A stretch of 64,000 nt of DNA from Allotamlana fucoidanivorans (GTDB lineage Bacteria; Bacteroidota; Bacteroidia; Flavobacteriales; Flavobacteriaceae), in NCBI RefSeq assembly GCF_045788535.1, contig NZ_CP074074.1, positions 3,224,001 through 3,288,000 of the forward strand. The letters are read 5' to 3'. The notes under the pieces were generated by a model. The model had not been told where the DNA came from. It ran no database searches and saw only the letters and a program-made list of their open reading frames with translations. Below, piece after piece: positions 59,675-64,000 of this stretch. A program made the translations under genes and the position numbers. Each line of letters starts with the position of its first letter. Within the stretch, counting starts at the first letter, position 1.

Positions 59675-61054
59675 GTGGAACATATTGAATCTATTGTAAA
59701 TAAGCAGCGGGCTTTCTTTAAAACACATCAAACAAAATCTGTCACAGCCAGAATCACCTATTTAAAGGCTTTAAAAAGTAAAATCAAAGATTCTGAAGTA
59801 TTGATTTTCAATGCCTTAAATAAAGATTTTAAAAAACATAAATTTGAAACCTATTTAAGTGAGGTTGGTTTGGTGCTTTCTCAACTAGATTTAGTCATTA
59901 AAAAACTAAAATATTGGACAAAAAACCAATATGTATGGCCATCATTACTTAGCTTTCCTTCAAAAGATTATATGTACAAAGAGCCTTATGGCTCCATTTT
60001 GGTTATTGCCCCCTGGAATTATCCGTTTCTTTTGGCTTTTGAACCCTTAATCATGGCAATAGCGGCTGGTAATACAGTTGTTTTAAAGCCAAGTGAACTC
60101 ACAAAAAACACCTCAAAATTAATTTCACAAATTATTCAAAAAGTGTTCCCAGAAGATTGGGTTATTGCTGTAGAAGGTGATGCCGAAGTGGCCTCTCAGT
60201 TACTCGCCCAAAAATGGGACTTTATTTTCTTTACAGGAAGCACAAAAGTTGGTAAAATAGTAGCCAAGGCGGCCGCAAAATACCTGACACCTGTAGTTCT
60301 CGAATTAGGAGGAAAATCTCCTTGCATTATTGACGACACTATCGATTTAAAATTAGTGGCCAGACGATTAGTTTGGGGCAAACTTCTTAATGGTGGGCAA
60401 ACCTGTATTGCTCCCGACTACGTTATTGTAAAAGCCGAAATAAAAGAAGCTCTAGTCACCAACTTAATACAGGAGATTACAAAACGCTATGGAACAGACG
60501 CGAAATTATCAGAAGATTTTCCAAGAATTATAAATGATGTGCACACAAAAAGATTGGCAAACCTGATGCAAAATCAACATATTGTATTTGGCGGAGCTAT
60601 TCATTTAAATTCCTGCTTCGTTGCGCCTACCTTGATAGACAATCCTAAACTTGATAGCCCCATCATGAAGGAAGAAATTTTTGGACCTATACTGCCTATA
60701 CTATCTTTTCAAACAGAAAAGGATATTGAGCATATCCTTTGGAATTTAGACAAACCATTGGCATGTTATATATTTTCAAAAAATAAGACCTTTATAAAAT
60801 CTATTTTAAAAACTTTTAGCTTTGGTGGTGGTGTTATTAATGATACCTTAATTCATTTTGGAAACCCCAAATTACCCTTTGGAGGTGTTGGCGCCAGTGG
60901 TTTAGGCCATTATCATGGCAAATATGGTTTTGATACTTTTACGCATCATAAATCTATTGTAAAACGTGGTACTTGGGCAGATCCTTCTTTTAGATATGCG
61001 CCGTATAATGGTAAACTCAAGGTTCTTAAAAAATTATTTAGATGGTTGGGCTAA
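59675..61054 (+). CDS. Aldehyde dehydrogenase (class 3-like)
   Basis: A 459-residue NAD(P)-dependent aldehyde dehydrogenase. APWNYPF with N114, FFTGSTKVGK, VLELGGKSP with E210 and GGQTCIAPDY with catalytic C244 form the active site. The length and the hydrophobic/basic C-terminal end (VLKKLFRWLG) match ALDH3-type fatty aldehyde dehydrogenases, which may touch the membrane. The start is GTG; an ATG two bases earlier is in another frame. It overlaps the convergent histidine kinase by 17 bases at the stop ends. Confidence 0.92.
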   Translation: MEHIESIVNKQRAFFKTHQTKSVTARITYLKALKSKIKDSEVLIFNALNKDFKKHKFETYLSEVGLVLSQLDLVIKKLKYWTKNQYVWPSLLSFPSKDYMYKEPYGSILVIAPWNYPFLLAFEPLIMAIAAGNTVVLKPSELTKNTSKLISQIIQKVFPEDWVIAVEGDAEVASQLLAQKWDFIFFTGSTKVGKIVAKAAAKYLTPVVLELGGKSPCIIDDTIDLKLVARRLVWGKLLNGGQTCIAPDYVIVKAEIKEALVTNLIQEITKRYGTDAKLSEDFPRIINDVHTKRLANLMQNQHIVFGGAIHLNSCFVAPTLIDNPKLDSPIMKEEIFGPILPILSFQTEKDIEHILWNLDKPLACYIFSKNKTFIKSILKTFSFGGGVINDTLIHFGNPKLPFGGVGASGLGHYHGKYGFDTFTHHKSIVKRGTWADPSFRYAPYNGKLKVLKKLFRWLG

Positions 61055-61862
61055 CCATTAGGTTATTAAACGGATAAGTTAAAACAAGTTCCACCCCTTT
61101 TCCTGGTTCAGATTGAATATTTATACTAGAGTGTATTAACTTTGCTCTACTCATCATATTTAACAAACCTGAACCTTTTTCAACCGTATCAGTGTCAAAT
61201 CCTTTACCATCGTCTTTAACTGTAATTACTAAGTTATCAATCTGATAATCAAGCTTAATATTAATATGGTCAGCTTCGGAATATTTTACTGAATTTGATA
61301 AAAACTCTTGAATAATTCTGAACAATATAATTTCATGCTTTTTATTTGAAAATGTTCTGGTCTGCCCTAATATTTTAAGCTCAGCACCTTTAAACTTCAT
61401 CTTTTTTAATCGATTCAATTCATTGTTTATAGACTTTTCAAAGCCTAGGTTTAATATCACATCATTGTTAAGTGTTTTTGAAAGTGCCCTAACCTCTGCC
61501 AAGCTTTCTTTTAACGCCTCTGAAGTATCTTTGAATTTTTCTTTAACATCATTTGGCACTTGCATTTTTAAAATACTCAATTGCATATTAGCAAATGATA
61601 ACAACTGGCCAATATTATCATGGAGTTCCCAGCCTACATTTTTTAAAGTTTGCTCTTGGGTTTCTGTTTGAGCTTGAGCAATTTCAGCTTCAAAAGCCTG
61701 CTGTTGTTTTATACGGTCTTGAAGTAATTTATTTTTTCGTTTTAGAAACACTACAAAAAATACAATAACCAATGTGGTTACTATAACTAATACACCAATC
61801 ATATAAACCAACAGATAACGCTCTGCTGCTGTACTTACTATTCGTTCTGTGGTTTGCACCAT
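61038..61862 (-). CDS. Sensor histidine kinase (HisKA_3/NarL-type)
   Basis: A 274-residue kinase. One membrane helix (about residues 17-40) is followed by a coiled coil (QDRIKQQQAFEAEIAQAQTE), the phosphoacceptor H81 in ELHDNIGQLLSFAN, and an ATPase domain with FRIIQEFLSNSVKYSEA (N box), KDDGKGFD and GSGLLNMMSRA (G boxes). This is the NarX/DesK-like type that partners LuxR-type response regulators, none of which is in the window. I chose the ATG at 61862. It overlaps the upstream membrane-protein gene by 25 bases. It has no sensor domain of its own, so input may come from the upstream membrane proteins. Confidence 0.85.
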   Translation of the reverse strand: MVQTTERIVSTAAERYLLVYMIGVLVIVTTLVIVFFVVFLKRKNKLLQDRIKQQQAFEAEIAQAQTETQEQTLKNVGWELHDNIGQLLSFANMQLSILKMQVPNDVKEKFKDTSEALKESLAEVRALSKTLNNDVILNLGFEKSINNELNRLKKMKFKGAELKILGQTRTFSNKKHEIILFRIIQEFLSNSVKYSEADHINIKLDYQIDNLVITVKDDGKGFDTDTVEKGSGLLNMMSRAKLIHSSINIQSEPGKGVELVLTYPFNNLMVSPTI

Positions 61863-62539
61863 ATTAAAGCAAAGGTAAAGGTTAAATACATGCATAAATT
61901 GGCAAATAAATAAATTTCCCATTTTAGAAAAATAAAATTCCAATCGAAATGCGCATTATAAATATCATAGAACACCAAAGGCGTTATAATGAGCCACCAA
62001 ATAAAGATAGCCGCACTAATATAAAAATTTAATGACTTGTAGAAGGTAAGTATCTTGTCACTCTGTAAAACTTCAATAAAGTAAAACATGGTACACAAAA
62101 AAATAATAACAGCACCTAAAACACTTATAATTGGAAAAAACTGCTTAAAAAAAGCCTCCCAGTGCCATATTATATAAATTACTGAAAACCCTAAAAATAT
62201 GCATCCCGCATATTTTAGTATTTGCTTAAAACGTTTTTTCTGGAGTATCATGTAATAATAAAAAGCAAAAAAGAGAATAGCCCCTACTTTCCAATAAATT
62301 GTAGTCCACCAATAATTACGCACCAATTTAGTACCTTGTAAAAACGAAAAAAAACCGTTTTGTATATGATGCACATAGTTATTGGCATAATCGCAAATAG
62401 TTAAATATACTAGAAACCAAATAAAGTATCTTGCCGTAGTAAGTCTATACTTTTTGTAGCATATTAAGGCTGTTATAGCTGATAAACCCTCTAAAATTGA
62501 ATAAATTGCGTTGTAATGTTCTAATAAAAAATCGTTCAT
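61838..62539 (-). CDS. Polytopic membrane protein with NYWW motif, copy 1
   Basis: A 233-residue protein with six to seven hydrophobic helices and no recognised domain. RYFIWFLVYLTICDYANNY, LVRNYWWTTIYWKVGAILFF, FLCTMFYFIEVLQSDKILTF and SAAIFIWWLIITPLVFYDIY are the clearest segments. All recur in the gene upstream, so the two are tandem paralogues. Its 3' end overlaps the histidine kinase start by 25 bases, implying tight coexpression and perhaps a sensing role in the same membrane complex. Confidence 0.75.
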   Translation of the reverse strand: MNDFLLEHYNAIYSILEGLSAITALICYKKYRLTTARYFIWFLVYLTICDYANNYVHHIQNGFFSFLQGTKLVRNYWWTTIYWKVGAILFFAFYYYMILQKKRFKQILKYAGCIFLGFSVIYIIWHWEAFFKQFFPIISVLGAVIIFLCTMFYFIEVLQSDKILTFYKSLNFYISAAIFIWWLIITPLVFYDIYNAHFDWNFIFLKWEIYLFANLCMYLTFTFALIWCKPQNE

Positions 62540-62556
62540 AAAGACCTATATCAACT

Positions 62557-63303
62557 TCAATGCTTATCAGTGATTTTAGATTTTTTTGCCTCTTGTCTGC
62601 ACCATATAAAAGCAAAGGTAAACGTTAAATACATAAAGAGATTAACAAATAAATAAATATACCGTCTCAGAATGATGTAAGCTCTATCTTTAATTGGAAC
62701 ACCTATTTCATACGCAGAATAACCATCATAAAACACAATTGGTGTTATAACGAGCCACCAAATAAATAAGACAAAACTAATGTAGAAATTTATAAATTTA
62801 TAGAAATTAAGTAGCTTATCAGAATTTAAAAGTTCAATAAAATAGAATATGCTACATAACATAATAAGCACTGCTCCAAAAACTTTAATACTTGGAAAAA
62901 ACCTTGAAAAGTAAGCATCAAAATTTAAACCAATATAAATAAAAGCAAATATCAAGAATATTATATTACTTACTTTAAGTGTAACTTTAAACACATGTGT
63001 TTGAAGTATTTTTTCAAAATAAAACGTATAAAATACTATGGCGCCTATACTCCAATATAAGGTAGACCACCAATAATTTTTCTCTATAAGGGTTCCTATT
63101 AAAAAACTAAAAATTTTATCGGGTTCAACTAACCAAGTGTAGAAACCAATAAAATCACATATAGCAATACAGACCAAAAAGTAAATGAAATATCTGGTAT
63201 AGGTATGCCTATAATATTTAAGAACGAGTAAACCTGTTAAGGCTGCTAACAACTCTACACCACTTATCAACCAAACATAATTTCTTAGTAAAAACCCTCC
63301 CAA
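62557..63303 (-). CDS. Polytopic membrane protein with NYWW motif, copy 2
   Basis: A 248-residue paralogue of the next gene downstream, with RYFIYFLVCIAICDFIGFYT, LIEKNYWWSTLYWSIGAIVF and FVLFIWWLVITPIVFYDGYS. It starts with TTG at 63303 (then GGFLLRNY), which aligns with NDFLLEHY of copy 1, so the start is well supported. Six to seven helices, short cytoplasmic basic tail. It lies 17 bases upstream of copy 1. No family recognised. Confidence 0.72.
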   Translation of the reverse strand: MGGFLLRNYVWLISGVELLAALTGLLVLKYYRHTYTRYFIYFLVCIAICDFIGFYTWLVEPDKIFSFLIGTLIEKNYWWSTLYWSIGAIVFYTFYFEKILQTHVFKVTLKVSNIIFLIFAFIYIGLNFDAYFSRFFPSIKVFGAVLIMLCSIFYFIELLNSDKLLNFYKFINFYISFVLFIWWLVITPIVFYDGYSAYEIGVPIKDRAYIILRRYIYLFVNLFMYLTFTFAFIWCRQEAKKSKITDKH

Positions 63304-63362
63304 TAGCGTTGTGTTCCGTTTTAATGTTCTAAAAAAATAATAGCGTTATTTTATATTGAGAA

Positions 63363-63869
63363 TTATTGTGGATAACCACCTTGGCCACCACCACCTTCAT
63401 TTAATGGACCAACAGGTATTGTTTTATCCCCCTGAATATTTAAATTAACACTATTAGCTTCTGAAAGCGATTTTTTTCCAGTAGGCACTATAAACATAGT
63501 CGTTAAATCCTGTTTGCTTTGTCCTGCGTTTTTACCATACACCCCTAAATAAATACGAATACCTGTCATATCAAATCCTAAGATTTTAGATTCTTGTTTG
63601 GCGTAATTCAAATAATCTTCTACATCGGTTAAAGACCAATCAACGGAACGGTCGTCTACGCTTCTTCCTTGTTTTGCTGCTGCCGAATCTACCGCCTTTT
63701 TTCTGTATTTAGTCCAATTGTTACTCAATGCAGTCGCCTCTTCAACAGTAATGACACCTTTGGGTTTGGTGATAACTACTTCTTCAGTATCAACAGTTCT
63801 TGGGCAAAAATAATAGGTTAAAATAGCACCAATGGCAAATCCTATTAAGATATAAGCTAAGTTTTTCAT
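63363..63869 (-). CDS. Membrane-anchored protein of unknown function
   Basis: A 168-residue protein with one N-terminal helix (about residues 4-22), a linker, and a soluble domain with VEEATALSNNWTKYRKKAVD, then SVDWSLTDVEDYLNYAKQES and MTGIRIYLGVYGKN. The C-terminal end is Gly-rich (NEGGGGQGGYPQ). The domain should be periplasmic. No family recognised. It precedes the paired membrane proteins and kinase by 59 bases on the same strand and may share their transcript. Confidence 0.65.
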   Translation of the reverse strand: MKNLAYILIGFAIGAILTYYFCPRTVDTEEVVITKPKGVITVEEATALSNNWTKYRKKAVDSAAAKQGRSVDDRSVDWSLTDVEDYLNYAKQESKILGFDMTGIRIYLGVYGKNAGQSKQDLTTMFIVPTGKKSLSEANSVNLNIQGDKTIPVGPLNEGGGGQGGYPQ

Positions 63870-64000
63870 TGTTTTGGTGTGTTAGTTATTATACTAAAAT
63901 AAAGAAAACTTCTGGGACTACACGAATTTACGACGGAAATCCTAGTATATTTCCCATTCCCACAGTAAACAACCAGCAACCATAAATGGTATGTTCTATA

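Noticed and set aside
1..64000. CRISPR arrays, tRNA, rRNA, transposons and phage genes
   Set aside because: I looked for regular spaced repeats, cloverleaf-like conserved ends, transposase motifs and terminal inverted repeats and saw none; a dedicated scan (tRNAscan, ISfinder) would be needed to exclude small remnants.

Overview
The window looks like a chromosomal segment of a marine-type Flavobacteriaceae bacterium (Bacteroidota). Pointers seen in the sequence are low GC, starts without strong Shine-Dalgarno sites, many TAnnTTTG-type -7 promoter elements, a type IX secretion C-terminal domain, HU-HIG, DUF4834 and DUF3667 type proteins, and a YfhO protein. The genus cannot be fixed from the sequence alone. 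I saw no rRNA, tRNA, CRISPR array, transposase or phage gene.

Region 1 (1-13,991) is the distal part of a Wzx/Wzy-type surface polysaccharide operon: flippase (cut by the window edge), a QueC-like PP-loop ATPase, polysaccharide pyruvyl transferase, GT32, GT4, a predicted beta-propeller protein, an EpsG/Wzy-like polymerase, GT2, GT4 and asparagine synthase. All are on the + strand with overlaps or gaps of under 30 bp. A convergent parallel beta-helix lipoprotein closes it. Region 2 (13,992-15,582) is a boundary of two non-coding stretches around an HU-like DNA-binding protein whose tail and terminator are partly duplicated downstream.

Region 3 (15,583-30,052) is a second glycan module. It starts with GT4, a PglC-like phosphoglycosyl transferase and a PglD-like acetyltransferase. 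Next come a FAD/NAD(P)-binding protein fused to a FemAB/GNAT-like domain and four further stand-alone proteins of that acyltransferase family in tandem. It ends with two SGNH-hydrolase-like paralogues on opposite strands, a JmjC/cupin-like oxygenase and an MBOAT acyltransferase. This block of acylation and oxidation enzymes is the best candidate for an undescribed glycan or lipid modification system.

Region 4 (30,201-41,847) is housekeeping: Lrp, M14 peptidase, XRE regulator, MBL hydrolase, Bcp, endonuclease III without the FeS cysteines, an ECF sigma factor flanked by two short ORFs found by eye, UvrA and a DUF3667 protein. Region 5 (42,062-44,891) holds two secreted paralogues with short tyrosine/glycine repeats, each preceded by a sigma-54-like -24/-12 element, around a T9SS-sorted protein. 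Region 6 (44,974-50,482) is DUF4834, YfhO, GT4 and a second flippase in one minus-strand operon.

Region 7 (50,613-64,000) holds an outer-membrane protein, a GNAT, and an SPT-like enzyme next to a cysteine-synthase-like enzyme, which together suggest sulfonolipid (capnine) synthesis. It continues with oligopeptidase B, YbaB, PanB, a pseudouridine synthase and an aldehyde dehydrogenase. It ends with a minus-strand operon of an anchored protein, two paralogous integral membrane proteins and a histidine kinase. Several convergent gene pairs are separated by clear bidirectional hairpin terminators.
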